Positions 11,626-22,800 of a DNA stretch of 64,000 nucleotides are shown piece after piece (position 1 is the stretch's first letter; each line of letters opens with the position of its first letter). The stretch is from positions 23,305 through 87,304 of the forward strand of contig CAIRZD010000130.1 in the NCBI GenBank assembly GCA_903882965.1. The letters are read 5' to 3'. The DNA is from an uncultured Bacteroidota bacterium (GTDB lineage: Bacteria; Bacteroidota; Bacteroidia; Chitinophagales; Chitinophagaceae). The notes beneath the pieces were generated by a model, which searched no databases, had not been told where the DNA came from, and worked only from the letters and a program-made list of their open reading frames with translations. A program made the translations under genes and the position numbers.

Positions 11626-12369
11626 TTATACAACTTCGAACGCTGCATGATAGAAATTATTTTGTGCGGAGATAAGTTTCAGGTTTACATAAAAACATTC
11701 TGTAAAATACCTGAACGCCATGAATTCATGGCCGTATACATTGAACTCATCAAACATTATGATGTCCCCTTTCTCGAGGTAAGGATATAACTGGCTAAGT
11801 GCAAAAAGTGTAGCACTGAATAGGTCGGCATCCATGTGTATCAATTTTTGTTTGCCCTTTAAAGAAGATCCATATTCCTGCAAAAAATCATTGAGTGTAT
11901 CCTGAAAAATACCTTTAATAAACATTCCCCGGTTATCATTTATTTCCGGTATGGCGGCACTCATATCACCCTTTGTAAAAACCCCCCAGCTTTCCGGCAG
12001 GCCTTCAAAAGTATCAAAGCCATAAAAACGGGATTCAGGGTTACGGCAGGTATTCATCCACCACTTAAACGAACCGCCGGATGCAACTCCGAATTCAAGA
12101 TAGGAAACAGGTATTTCATTTAATTTATAATGTGCTGCAATGGCATCGAAGCTCTTAAGTCGGTCGTCATAGTTCCTTACCGGCCGGTAAAAATCATTTG
12201 TGAGCAGCTTTTCACTTTTGTGTTTATGCACCCATGAAGTAAGCAGGTTGAAATTATAAATGAAGCCAAACACCCTGTTGAAAGGCTGCAATAACTGCAA
12301 TAAGCGTGATGCAAGCAGGAAGTCTTTTACAAACTTTAGTAGTTTTAATTTATCGGCTTTATTGGACAT
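11626..12369 (-). CDS. TylF/MycF-like SAM-dependent methyltransferase
   Basis: VSYLEFGVASGGSFKWWM...FYGFDTFEGLPESWG...LIHMDADLFSATLFAL. Confidence 0.85.
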   Translation of the reverse strand: MSNKADKLKLLKFVKDFLLASRLLQLLQPFNRVFGFIYNFNLLTSWVHKHKSEKLLTNDFYRPVRNYDDRLKSFDAIAAHYKLNEIPVSYLEFGVASGGSFKWWMNTCRNPESRFYGFDTFEGLPESWGVFTKGDMSAAIPEINDNRGMFIKGIFQDTLNDFLQEYGSSLKGKQKLIHMDADLFSATLFALSQLYPYLEKGDIIMFDEFNVYGHEFMAFRYFTECFYVNLKLISAQNNFYHAAFEVV

Positions 12370-12434
12370 TGTGATCCCGGAACGTTAATAAAAGGTAGCA
12401 ATATAAAGAGGATTATCGTAAAAATGCAAAAACC

Positions 12435-13016
12435 TTATGTAGTTTGCTTAGTGACTACCTGTGGTGCGGCTGTGGGGTCGTAGGCTTCCATTTGTGTAAG
12501 CAGGTCATCTATAGATCCATTTATAAGCAATGTAGCGTTTACAAATTCATTCAGGAAGCCTTCTGTGACCATATTGTCAGTTAAAGCTTTAAGGGCATCG
12601 TAATATCCATTTACGTTGAGCAGGCCAACGGGCTTACTGTGTAGGCCAAGTTGGCTCCAGGTAAGCATTTCAAATAACTCTTCCATAGTACCCCATCCGC
12701 CGGGTAGAGTAATGATGCCATCGCTAAGCTCATGCATTTTTAGTTTGCGCTCATGCATGGTATCTACTATTATGAGCCTGGTCAACTGTTCGTGGGCTAC
12801 TTCTGTCGTTTTCAAAAACTCAGGTATAACACCCACTATTTCCCCGTTATTTTCCAGAGCGCCATCGGCAAGAGCACCCATCAGCCCTACTTTAGCCCCG
12901 CCGTATATAATGCGGATGCCACGCGCTGCAAGCAAGGCGCCAAGATTATATGCAGCCTCGCGGTAGCATTCATTATACCCCTCTGATGATCCGCAAAAAA
13001 CAACAATACTTTTCAT
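12435..13016 (-). CDS. LOG-family protein (TIGR00730-like)
   Basis: VFCGSSEG...GGAKVGLMGALADGALE...PGGWGTMEELFEMLTWSQLG. Confidence 0.92.
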   Translation of the reverse strand: MKSIVVFCGSSEGYNECYREAAYNLGALLAARGIRIIYGGAKVGLMGALADGALENNGEIVGVIPEFLKTTEVAHEQLTRLIIVDTMHERKLKMHELSDGIITLPGGWGTMEELFEMLTWSQLGLHSKPVGLLNVNGYYDALKALTDNMVTEGFLNEFVNATLLINGSIDDLLTQMEAYDPTAAPQVVTKQTT

Positions 13017-13095
13017 TACGGGTTAAATTTATTGTTCCCAAATGTAAATGGATAAAAGGACATAGTATCAGGGAACAGGATTAAATAATAAAAAA

Positions 13096-13115
13096 ATCCC
13101 GCCATAAAGCGGGAT
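13096..13115 (-). terminator. Rho-independent terminator of DUF2795 gene
   Basis: ATCCCGC-N6-GCGGGAT, T-run on the minus strand. Confidence 0.7.
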
Positions 13116-13135
13116 GTAATTATTTTCGAAACAGG

Positions 13136-13357
13136 TCAATACTCATCTTCATTAAAGAAGAAATCTTCCTGAGTGGGATAATCGGGCCAGATGTCTTCTA
13201 TGCCTTCGTATATCTCACCTTCGTCATCAAGTTCCTGCAGGTTCTCCACTACTTCTAGCGGTGCTCCGGAGCGGATGGCATAATCTATAAGCTCATCTTT
13301 TGTTGCAGGCCAGGGGGCGTCTTCGAGATGTGATGCTAATTCAAGTGTCCAAAACAT
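13136..13357 (-). CDS. DUF2795 domain-containing protein
   Basis: LEDAPWPATKDELIDYAIRSGAPLEVVENLQELDDEGEIYEGIEDIWPDYP. Confidence 0.85.
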   Translation of the reverse strand: MFWTLELASHLEDAPWPATKDELIDYAIRSGAPLEVVENLQELDDEGEIYEGIEDIWPDYPTQEDFFFNEDEY

Positions 13358-13525
13358 ATTATAAATAGATTATTTTTATTCTGATTCCCGCAAATGTAAG
13401 GGAAAATTCAAAATTTAAAAGCCAAATTCTAAAACTTCCAAAACTTAATTAAAAATTGATATTCCATAGTTGTTAATTATATCATACTTCGATTATTCAA
13501 AAGTCAAATTCAAAAGTTAAATAAC

Positions 13526-13533
13526 TACCTTTA
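13526..13533 (+). promoter_or_regulatory. -7-like box TACCTTTA 6 nt before ATG
   Basis: TAnnTTTG with final mismatch. Confidence 0.35.
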
Positions 13534-13539
13534 TCCACT

Positions 13540-14208
13540 ATGCTTTCCGTTAAGAACCTATTCAAAAAGTATACCAATTTTATGGTAGTTAACGATGTGT
13601 CATTGCATGTAGATAAAGGTGAAATTATATCTATAATAGGCTCTTCAGGAGCAGGCAAAAGCACTTTGCTGCATCTTATAGGTGCATTAGACAAGCCTGA
13701 TAGTGGCAGTGTGCTCATAGCAGGTACTGATATTTTACAACTGCCTTCTAAAAAACAGGCTAAATTTCGTAATAGCCATATTGGTTTTGTATTCCAGTTC
13801 CATCATTTGTTGCCGGAATTCAGTGCAGTAGAGAATGTTTCGGTGCCGTTATGGATAAAAGGGAGCAGTAAAAAAGAAGCGATGCAGCAAGCTGAAGAAA
13901 TGCTGAATATAGTAGGCCTTGGCAACAGGCTGGAAAATAAGCCTTCAGAATTATCAGGCGGTGAGCAGCAGCGGGTAGCTATTGCCCGGGCATTGATAAC
14001 AAGACCATCAATAATAATGGCAGATGAGCCAACCGGTAACCTCGACACAGCAAATGCGCAATCAGTACATAAATTATTCCTGCAATTACGTGATCAGTTT
14101 GGGCAAACATTTATCATGATCACCCATAATGATGCACTGGCAAAAATGACAGACAGGACGCTGACTATGCAGGATGGCAAAATAGTTAGCGAGAAAAAGA
14201 ATTATTGA
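13540..14208 (+). CDS. lolD: ABC transporter ATP-binding protein (LolD-like)
   Basis: Walker A GSSGAGKSTLLHLIGALD; LSGGEQQRVAIARAL; DEPTGNLD. Confidence 0.85.
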   Translation: MLSVKNLFKKYTNFMVVNDVSLHVDKGEIISIIGSSGAGKSTLLHLIGALDKPDSGSVLIAGTDILQLPSKKQAKFRNSHIGFVFQFHHLLPEFSAVENVSVPLWIKGSSKKEAMQQAEEMLNIVGLGNRLENKPSELSGGEQQRVAIARALITRPSIIMADEPTGNLDTANAQSVHKLFLQLRDQFGQTFIMITHNDALAKMTDRTLTMQDGKIVSEKKNY

Positions 14209-14300
14209 TATTTTATCCTGAGCAATAATTATATATCATTTCCAGATATTTTTTTCAACGCACGAATGTGTATGATTATGGACATCCACCCAAAAATTTG

Positions 14301-14308
14301 TACGTTTG
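14301..14308 (+). promoter_or_regulatory. -7 box TACGTTTG 4 nt before purL ATG
   Basis: Exact TAnnTTTG. Confidence 0.45.
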
Positions 14309-14312
14309 CACC

Positions 14313-16514
14313 ATGATTGCCACACTCGAACAAGCTACCAAACTCGGCCTTCGCGAAGAAGAATTTGAAAAAATAAAAGAAATACTGGGACGCACCCCCA
14401 ATTTTACTGAAGTAGCCATGTACTCCGTAATGTGGAGTGAGCACTGCAGCTACAAAAACTCCATAACATGGCTGAAAACCCTGCCACGTGATGGCGCAAG
14501 GTTACTCGTAAAAGCAGGTGAAGAAAATGCAGGGCTTGTAGATATTGGCGATGGCTGGGGTTGTGTGTTCAAGATAGAGAGCCATAACCATCCGTCAGCA
14601 ATAGAACCCTTTCAGGGTGCAGCTACCGGTGTGGGTGGTATTCACCGTGATATTTTTACAATGGGTGCACGCCCTATTGCATCACTTAACTCTTTGCGTT
14701 TCGGTAAAGTAGATAACCCTAAAACAAAGTGGCTGATAAAGGGAGTAGTGAAGGGAATAGGTCACTACGGTAATTGCTTTGGTGTACCTACTGTGGCAGG
14801 AGAAGTATATTATGAAAGTTGCTACCAGACCAATCCGTTGGTAAATGCGATGAGTGTGGGTGTAGTTAGAGTGGGGCAAACAGTGTCTGCAACTTCGCAC
14901 GGCGCGGGTAATCCGGTCTTTATAGTTGGTGCATCTACAGGTAAGGATGGCATAGGTGGTGCATCATTTGCATCTGCCGATATCAGCGAGAACAGTGCAG
15001 AGTCTTTGCCCTCTGTACAGGTAGGGGATCCGTTTGAAGAAAAAAAATTACTCGAAGCTTGTCTGGAGATGATACCTACCGGTGCGCTGATAGGCATGCA
15101 GGATATGGGTGCAGCAGGTATCACCTGCAGCACCAGTGAAATGAGTGCAAAGGGTGAACACGGAATGATCATTCACCTGGATAAAGTACCCACGCGCCAG
15201 AAGGAAATGAAACCATGGGAAATGCTGCTGAGCGAAAGCCAGGAACGCATGCTCATTGTAGTGAAAAAAGGCAGGGAAGCTGAAGTGCAAAAAATATTTG
15301 ATAAATGGGATATACACTGCGTGCAAATAGGAGAGGTAACAAAAGACCTCAATCTTAAATATTACATGAATGGTGAACTAGTTGCAGATGTACCGGCTGA
15401 AAGCCTGGTGCTTGGCGGTGGCGCACCTATTTATGAGCGTGAATATTCAGAGCCACGTTATTTTGCAGAGATCAGGAAATTTAATGCAGACAGCATTGCA
15501 ATACCGGGAGATCTTAAAGAAGCGGCTTACCAGCTAATACAACTACCTAATATAGCATCTAAGCGCTGGATATATGAGCAATATGACAGCATGGTAATGA
15601 CCGGCAACACACATACAAATGAAGCAAGTGATGCTGCGGTAATACGAGTGCACGGAACAGAAAAAGCACTGGCGGTAACTACCGACTGTAACAGCCGTTA
15701 TGTATTTGCTGATCCTTACAAGGGTGCAATGATAGCCGTGAGCGAGGCGGCACGTAACATAGTATGTAGTGGCGGCCTGCCCGTAGCGATCACCAATTGC
15801 CTGAACTTTGGTAACCCATATAATCCGGAAGTATATTACCAGTTTGTGAATGCCATCAAGGGAATGGGCGAGGCTTGCCTTAAATTTGATACACCGGTTA
15901 CCGGGGGGAATGTTAGTTTTTACAATCAAAGTGAAGACGGGCCGGTATATCCTACCCCCACAATTGGTATGGTGGGGGTGCTGGATAGTATACACCAAAA
16001 AATGTCCTTAGGATTTAAACATCCGGGAGATACTATATACCTGCTTGGGGTAAATAGAAACGACATCAATTGTTCTGAATATCTGCATCATATATGTGGT
16101 GTAACGCACAGCCCTGCACCACACTTCGACCTGGAAGAAGAATACCAGTTGCAGCAAACTGTGATGCGGTTGATAAGTGAAAAGCTTATTAAATCTGCAC
16201 ATGATATTTCTGAGGGAGGGCTCTTTGCTTGCCTGCTGGAAAGCGGTATGGCGAATGGACTTGGGTTCAGTATACATACAGACAAAGAAATACGTAAGGA
16301 TGCAACACTTTTTGGTGAAGCACAAAGCAGGGTGGTGGTAAGCGTAAATCCAGACGTCCATGCTCTTTTTGAAGCGGAACTGAAAGGCCTTCCGTTTACA
16401 AAAATCGGGGTAGTAAATGCGAATAAAGAAATCTGCATAGATGACGATAGCTGGGGCTACATAAGTGACTGGAAAGAGGCTTATGATATGGCGCTGGAGA
16501 AGCTTTTGCAATAA
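14313..16514 (+). CDS. purL: Phosphoribosylformylglycinamidine synthase subunit PurL
   Basis: MYSVMWSEHCSYKNS...SHNHPSAIEPFQGAATGVGGIHRDIFTMGARPIA. Confidence 0.98.
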   Translation: MIATLEQATKLGLREEEFEKIKEILGRTPNFTEVAMYSVMWSEHCSYKNSITWLKTLPRDGARLLVKAGEENAGLVDIGDGWGCVFKIESHNHPSAIEPFQGAATGVGGIHRDIFTMGARPIASLNSLRFGKVDNPKTKWLIKGVVKGIGHYGNCFGVPTVAGEVYYESCYQTNPLVNAMSVGVVRVGQTVSATSHGAGNPVFIVGASTGKDGIGGASFASADISENSAESLPSVQVGDPFEEKKLLEACLEMIPTGALIGMQDMGAAGITCSTSEMSAKGEHGMIIHLDKVPTRQKEMKPWEMLLSESQERMLIVVKKGREAEVQKIFDKWDIHCVQIGEVTKDLNLKYYMNGELVADVPAESLVLGGGAPIYEREYSEPRYFAEIRKFNADSIAIPGDLKEAAYQLIQLPNIASKRWIYEQYDSMVMTGNTHTNEASDAAVIRVHGTEKALAVTTDCNSRYVFADPYKGAMIAVSEAARNIVCSGGLPVAITNCLNFGNPYNPEVYYQFVNAIKGMGEACLKFDTPVTGGNVSFYNQSEDGPVYPTPTIGMVGVLDSIHQKMSLGFKHPGDTIYLLGVNRNDINCSEYLHHICGVTHSPAPHFDLEEEYQLQQTVMRLISEKLIKSAHDISEGGLFACLLESGMANGLGFSIHTDKEIRKDATLFGEAQSRVVVSVNPDVHALFEAELKGLPFTKIGVVNANKEICIDDDSWGYISDWKEAYDMALEKLLQ

Positions 16515-16529
16515 ACTGTTTGCTGCGAG

Positions 16530-16862
16530 TTATTGTTCATAACAAACTTGTGCATAAGCTACGTCGCCCGGCATTGGGGGGTGTAATTTTCTGACAGCTA
16601 CTTTTATTTTTTGGGCTATTGGGAAATTACCTTTTAGTGCGGTGTGTATATTATACGCGAAGGTTTCGAGAAGCTGGCCGGGTTGCTGAAAAATATCTGA
16701 TACAGTTTGGCGGATAAGAGTATAATCCGCGAAGGGCCAGGGCAGGGTATCAGGGAGCCAAATATCAATATCAATTTCGAATGTATTACCAAGAATATGC
16801 TCTTCCGGGTAAAGACCGTGAGGAGCATTTATTTTTATTCCATGTAGAGAAACTGTGAGCAT
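16530..16862 (-). CDS. folB: Dihydroneopterin aldolase
   Basis: VSLHGIKINAPHGLYPEEHILGNTFEIDIDI, FolB size and motifs. Confidence 0.9.
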   Translation of the reverse strand: MLTVSLHGIKINAPHGLYPEEHILGNTFEIDIDIWLPDTLPWPFADYTLIRQTVSDIFQQPGQLLETFAYNIHTALKGNFPIAQKIKVAVRKLHPPMPGDVAYAQVCYEQ

Positions 16863-16911
16863 TTTATAAATTCAAAAGTAAATATTTAAAAGCAGGGGAT
16901 GTAGATACTTA

Positions 16912-18438
16912 TTAAAACCTGTTGGAAATAGCGTAGGGAAATACGGGTACTCCATAACGGTTATTATACATCACCAGGGTATTCAGGTTATATACGGTAT
17001 ACCATCCATCGCGGCCGGAACAATTGCCCAGTACGTGGTGAGGTGGAGGGCCACTGGGGTTTGAGTTGGTACTGCATATGTATATAAGGCCATCCTGCTC
17101 ATCGACACAAACATCATGCGGCTGGTAGAAATCGCCATATAAAGTGGTAACAACGTGCAGTGTATTATAATCAATAATAGTAACGCAGCCCTTAGCACCG
17201 GAGGGAGTGTGTGCATTAGAATCCTGCATACACACTACAAAGAGGTAGCCTTTAGATCTTGATATTGCCATTTCCTGTGGGAATGCGCCGACAGGTATTG
17301 CTTTGATCAGGGTATCCTTATAGGCGTCCATTACACGGACCTCATTAGAGTTTTGACAGGAAACAAAATATTTTGAGTAGTCGGGGGACATCTGTATCTG
17401 GTGTGGATCCGGTGAGGTAGCGCTTTTAGCGGCTATAGGCGGATTGCCATCAAGGCTTATGTATTTGTATGTAAACTCCGGGGCGAAGGAAAACTTATTA
17501 ATTACATTACCATATTCGAGGGTTGCAAAAAAAGTATCAAAAGTTGCATTGCTTGCTATGCCATGCGGATAAGCAAATTCTGATGTACCTGCGGTATGCG
17601 CATCTGCAGATAAATTATTGTTTATGAGCAATGAATTAGTATTGATGGTAACTTCATAACCAGTAGCTAAGAAGCCGCTTACCATCAAGGCTGTATCTTG
17701 CGGAGACAGGTTAATGATGCTCCATCCGCCGGTACCATATACACCTGCTACGGCACTGGTGAGGTTTGCGGCACCAATTACGGTATCTGCACGTGTATCT
17801 ATTTTTTGCAACAAATTGTTGTCGAGAAAAGAAACGTAGGCATACATACCATCGCCGGAAACCGTAACATCATGAAGGTATTCGTTTCCCGGGTAAGTGC
17901 CGACTTTTATATACCGCATGATGACGTGGCTCTGGGCATCGATAACGGCAATGAGGTTGCAGCCAGATATGGTAAGGTAAATTTTTTGCCTGGTATCTGG
18001 GTTAGTGGCAAAGGGGATGTTGCCGTTCCTATCGGGGGCGCCGGCTGCTACCCAGCGCTTTAGCGTCATGTATTGACTGAGTGTGAGTGGGGTGGTGAGA
18101 TGCCCTGCGTCGTTTGCCAGAATATCTGAAGAATCATATGCATTGCAGTAATAAAGGAGTGGGCTCAGCTGTGTGTTATAAGCAACGACAACAGCACCAC
18201 TGACACTACCCTGGAGCATATGCTGCCATGTATCAAGCAGGAGGCCGCCGGCATTGGTATAGCTGGCCTGGTTATGACAGCCGGAATTGGTGCACTTAGC
18301 GAGAAATATATTACCAATGGAATCAGGGAAACCGCCATTTGGAGCTACTACTAATGACTGGGGTTTATGCACGCAGGATGTGGTGCATACCACAGCTGTG
18401 AATATAGCGAATACAGTAAGTATAAGAAGCCTGCGCAT
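16912..18438 (-). CDS. YncE-like beta-propeller lipoprotein with N-terminal cytochrome-c-like CX4CH motif
   Basis: FLAKCTNSGCHNQASYTNAGGLLLDTW; propeller strands ...IHVVDA/VRVMDAYKDTLIKAIPVGAFPQEMAIS. Confidence 0.75.
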   Translation of the reverse strand: MRRLLILTVFAIFTAVVCTTSCVHKPQSLVVAPNGGFPDSIGNIFLAKCTNSGCHNQASYTNAGGLLLDTWQHMLQGSVSGAVVVAYNTQLSPLLYYCNAYDSSDILANDAGHLTTPLTLSQYMTLKRWVAAGAPDRNGNIPFATNPDTRQKIYLTISGCNLIAVIDAQSHVIMRYIKVGTYPGNEYLHDVTVSGDGMYAYVSFLDNNLLQKIDTRADTVIGAANLTSAVAGVYGTGGWSIINLSPQDTALMVSGFLATGYEVTINTNSLLINNNLSADAHTAGTSEFAYPHGIASNATFDTFFATLEYGNVINKFSFAPEFTYKYISLDGNPPIAAKSATSPDPHQIQMSPDYSKYFVSCQNSNEVRVMDAYKDTLIKAIPVGAFPQEMAISRSKGYLFVVCMQDSNAHTPSGAKGCVTIIDYNTLHVVTTLYGDFYQPHDVCVDEQDGLIYICSTNSNPSGPPPHHVLGNCSGRDGWYTVYNLNTLVMYNNRYGVPVFPYAISNRF

Positions 18439-18572
18439 AAGTTTATAGACGTATTAAAGAATAAAGTTAAGATAAATACTCGTAAGCGGTAATTGCAGCG
18501 GTATCATTTCCGGTGTTTTTAAATGTCTCAAAATGCCCCGTTTTTATCACATTTTATCACGGGTGGGGGATG

Positions 18573-18630
18573 GACCTCTCCCAGACTCTCCCCTTCGGCA
18601 TGCTCAGGGCAGGCTGAAGGAGAGGTGGTG
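18573..18630. repeat. REP-like palindromic intergenic element, copy 1
   Basis: ACCTCTCCCAGACTCTCCCCTTCGGCATGCTCAGGGCAGGCTGAAGGAGAGGT; related to 18751-18812. Confidence 0.7.
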
Positions 18631-18750
18631 TAATGATCGCTATTATAGTGTGGATAATTTTTCATGTGTTTCTTTTTTAAAAATCTGGTGTCGATTTATT
18701 TAGGATATTAAAATGTTTATTTGATAATTTGTAGTTGTGTAAATGTATAA

Positions 18751-18812
18751 ACCTCTCCCCAGCCCTCTCCCCCTTCGACAGGCTCAGGGCAGGCTGGAGA
18801 GGGTGAGGTCGA
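18751..18812. repeat. REP-like palindromic intergenic element, copy 2
   Basis: ACCTCTCCCCAGCCCTCTCCCCCTTCGACAGGCTCAGGGCAGGCTGGAGAGGGTGAGGT. Confidence 0.7.
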
Positions 18813-19011
18813 ATGAGCGTTTTGGATATGCAATTGTTTGCTTTGCATTTTTACTGTTTTATGAATAAAGTTAGTTAGTTAGAATGTATGCGGCGGGAAA
18901 GTGTATACACCTTTCTTTCTGCGTGTTAATGGCAGGCGATAAATGCCAAACTGTTTGATCCGCGTTGCATGGCGTCAGTTGGGAATCAAGGGTTGGGTAG
19001 TCTCTTTGATT

Positions 19012-19548
19012 TTAATTCACTCTTGTAAGAATAAATGTAGTAGAGTCTGTTTCATAACCGGAGCAATATGCCGGGCAATCAGTTTCTATAACATACCCTG
19101 TAATGACATCGGTGGTGAAGCTGAATATACCGATCCTAACATTTCCCAACCCTAGTGCTGCACCAGAATTGCTGTATAGCATTTGCTGCTCATCGAGGGC
19201 AAACCTGCTTCCGCCAATCACGCCTACAAATTGCATGGGGAAAGTAAGAGGAGGATCGCCCAATCCACAGTTACTGCCTATTATCGTTTGCGCGGAAGAA
19301 GACACCATTGTTTCTGTTATGTTTACAGAACTGTCGCCCAGTTCGCTTATCACCCAATTCACTTTCATATTAAATGAACTGTAACGACTATAAGCGCCAC
19401 ATCCGTCGCTGCAATAATAAAATGTTACAGCATTTGGGGTTGTCCAGTTTCCTGCCAGTTTCCTGGCGGGAGTAAGTGCGGGAGAAGAACTTTTAGCGCA
19501 ACCGAAAAATAGAAAAACAATAAAAAGATATAAAATGAATGGTTTCAT
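19012..19548 (-). CDS. Hypothetical lipoprotein
   Basis: MKPFILYLFIVFLFFGCAKSSSPAL lipobox. Confidence 0.7.
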   Translation of the reverse strand: MKPFILYLFIVFLFFGCAKSSSPALTPARKLAGNWTTPNAVTFYYCSDGCGAYSRYSSFNMKVNWVISELGDSSVNITETMVSSSAQTIIGSNCGLGDPPLTFPMQFVGVIGGSRFALDEQQMLYSNSGAALGLGNVRIGIFSFTTDVITGYVIETDCPAYCSGYETDSTTFILTRVN

Positions 19549-19890
19549 TACAGATGTTATAAGTGAAAATAACTATAATATATAAAGGTAGTATTTATTA
19601 ATTGTTTGTATGCATGTTATCCACTAATTCTGGTTTTCAACTTGCTTTGTTGTCAGGATGAGAGGTTTTGCCTGAGTATATAAAGATCGTATTTATTATA
19701 CCGGATATCAAGCATCGGCTGTTTATGAGTAAAATAAATATTTATCTTGAGCCCTAACATTTTGAGACGAGGGGACGCCTACTATATATGGCAAGATCCC
19801 CGGAAGGGGAAATACCTTATATTTTGATAGTTATATTTAAGAAATTTTATTAATTTACATGCCTTGCGGCTGTAATAAAATATACCCCTA

Positions 19891-22800
19891 ATGAAACATT
19901 TTAACTATTCCCGTTGTAATTCAGCGACTATGAAAAATTCCGGCAGTACACGCAGGGATTTAATTGTAAGCGCTTTATTTTTTTGTACGCTGCTGCTATG
20001 TGGTAATGCTATAGCACAGCCTGTTATTGGCTCATTAAGTACAAATATTGGTGTGCCGGGTAGTAGTATTAACATTAGTGGTTCGAATTTTAATACGAAC
20101 CCCGTAAATAATATTGTTTACTTCGGAGCAACGAAAGCTACTGTAAATACTGCAAGCGCTACATCGCTAGGTGTAACGGTGCCTGTGGGAGCGACTTATG
20201 CGCCGGTTACTGTAAATAATACGGCAACGCACCTGATGGGGTATTCGGATTATTCGTTTTTGCCGAGATATAATAATAGCGGGTATTTGCCGGGGGCAAT
20301 AAATTTCGATTCGAATGTAAGTTTTACAGACGCAGGTTCTAATACTCCTGTACAAGTAGTGATCGCAGATATAGATGGGGATGGTACACCCGACCTTGTA
20401 GTAATGAATAATATTGGTTTTTCGGTATACCGGAATACGAGCACAAGTGGCTCCATTACAAGTGGTTCCTTTGCTACTGCGGTTGACTTTACCGTGACCG
20501 GGAACGTAGCACAATATGGAGAACCGCAATTAGCTGTGGGCGATATAGACGGGGATGGGAAACAGGATGTATGCATTTGCAATGGCAGTGATACTATTTA
20601 TGTAATGCGCAATACTTCCTCGATCGGAACTGTTAATTTTACATCTCCGGTATTCTTTTTGGGAAATTCATATTATTGGGGCACTGATTATTTTGCCAGT
20701 ATAGCAATCATAGATATTGACGGGGATGGGAAAGCAGATATAGTTTGCGGAGATGGTATGGGCATAGCTGTATTCCGGAATATGGGTACTGCTGGAACAA
20801 TAACTTCAAGTTCGCTGGCAACGTCGATAGTTTTTGAGGGAGCCGGTTACTCGGGAATAGCTATCGGGGATTTGGATGGGGATGGTAAGCCGGATGTGGT
20901 AGGCACTATAGGCTCGACAGCGGGAGATAATCTTACAGTATACAAAAATACCAGTTCTCCAGGGGTTATTAACTTTGCAACTTCGGTGGGCTTTGCTACA
21001 GGTAATTATCCGGCAAATGTGCTTATCAGTGATATTGACGGAGATGGCAAGCCTGACCTTGCGTTCCTTAACCAGGGAGATGGCACTCTTGGTCTTATGC
21101 GTAACACTGCTACGACAGGTACTATTGATGCAAGCTCTTTTGCGGCACAAGTCGTTTTTGCAGCAGGCTATAGCCCGTGGGGTTTAGCTTCAGGAGATTT
21201 TGATGGTGATGGTAAACCAGACATCGCTGTGTCTAGCCCTTATACTTTGCTCGCCACCTTTGGCCAGACCGTACAGATATTTCATAACATAGCCAGTGCA
21301 GGAACAATAGACACTAATTCGCTTAATGGCAATGAAAATGTTGTAGCAGGGAACCCGATAGTGAGTATAGCAGTGGGTGATATAGACGGGGACAGTAAGG
21401 CTGACATTGTTACGGTGAACCAGGCTGATAATAGTATTTCGGTATTAAGGAATGCTCCTTTATATCCTTCACCTACTATTACGTCAGTAAGTCCGGACAT
21501 TAATTCACCGGGAACCTCTGTAACCATAACGGGCACTAACTTTAATACTACTGCGGCGAATGATATTGTTTATTTCGGGGCTACGAGGGCTACTGTGAAC
21601 ACGGCAAGCGCTACATCGCTGACTGTGACAGTGCCGATTGGGGCTACTTATGCACCGGTGACTGTAAATAATACGGCAACGAACCTGATGGGGTATTCGG
21701 AACATGCATTTTTGCCGGATTATAATAACAGTGCATATGTACCGGGTACGGTAAATTTTGATCCTGAAGTGGGTTTTACAGACGCAGCCAATTCTAATAT
21801 AAGCCAGGTAGTAATTGCAGATATAGACGGAGATGGGAAGCCTGATCTTATAGTAGCAGGCGCGACTATTTCTATTTACCGGAATATCAGTACAAGCGGC
21901 TCTATAACTGCCGGTTCTTTTGCAGCTCCAATAGATATCAGTGTAACCGGTAATAACTTGTTTGTAGCTACAGGGGATATAGATGGTGATGGGAAACCGG
22001 ACATGGTTGTCAGTGGTCTGTATAGTGATTCTATTTACGTATTCCGCAATACCTCTACCAGCGGTTCTGTAAATTTTGCACCGTATGTGGCATTTACAGA
22101 GAATACATCTTATACGCCTCAGGGCCCTATTAATATAGCCATTGGTGATATAGATGGGGATGGTAAAGCGGATATAATTACCGGTACCTATGGGGCCCAA
22201 TATTTTGCAGTATTCAGGAATACTGCTACAGCCGGGACAATAGATGCCAGCTCGCTGGCCACTGCCGTAGATTTTCCAGCAGCCATTACAGGTAGTGGAG
22301 GTAATAGTTTTGTAGCTATAGGGGACCTGGATGGAGACGGGAAGCCAGATGTGGTAATCACGAACGACTATATAGATGTGTGGGTAATGCATAATACCAG
22401 CACAGCTGGCTCACCCAGCTTTGCAGCAGGTGTGGACTTTACAGCGGGCAATGGTACAACATTTATAGCCATCAGCGATATAGATGGGGATGGAAAAGCA
22501 GACCTTGCAATTTCTAATACAAATGATGGTACCGTTTCTATTTTGCGTAATACAGCCACTGCGGGTACTATTAATGCCAGTTCTTTCGCTGCACAGGTAG
22601 TTTTTGCTGTCGGCTATGATCCATACAGTATTGTTTGGGGTGATTTTGACGGTGATGGAAAACCAGACCTAGCTGTGAGCAGCGGCTTATACACTGCGAC
22701 CCCCCTATTTACCTATGTATTCCGGAATACATCTACACCAGGTGTCATAAACAGCAGTTCACTCACCGGCAAGATGTATGCCGGAGCAGCAAGCACTATT

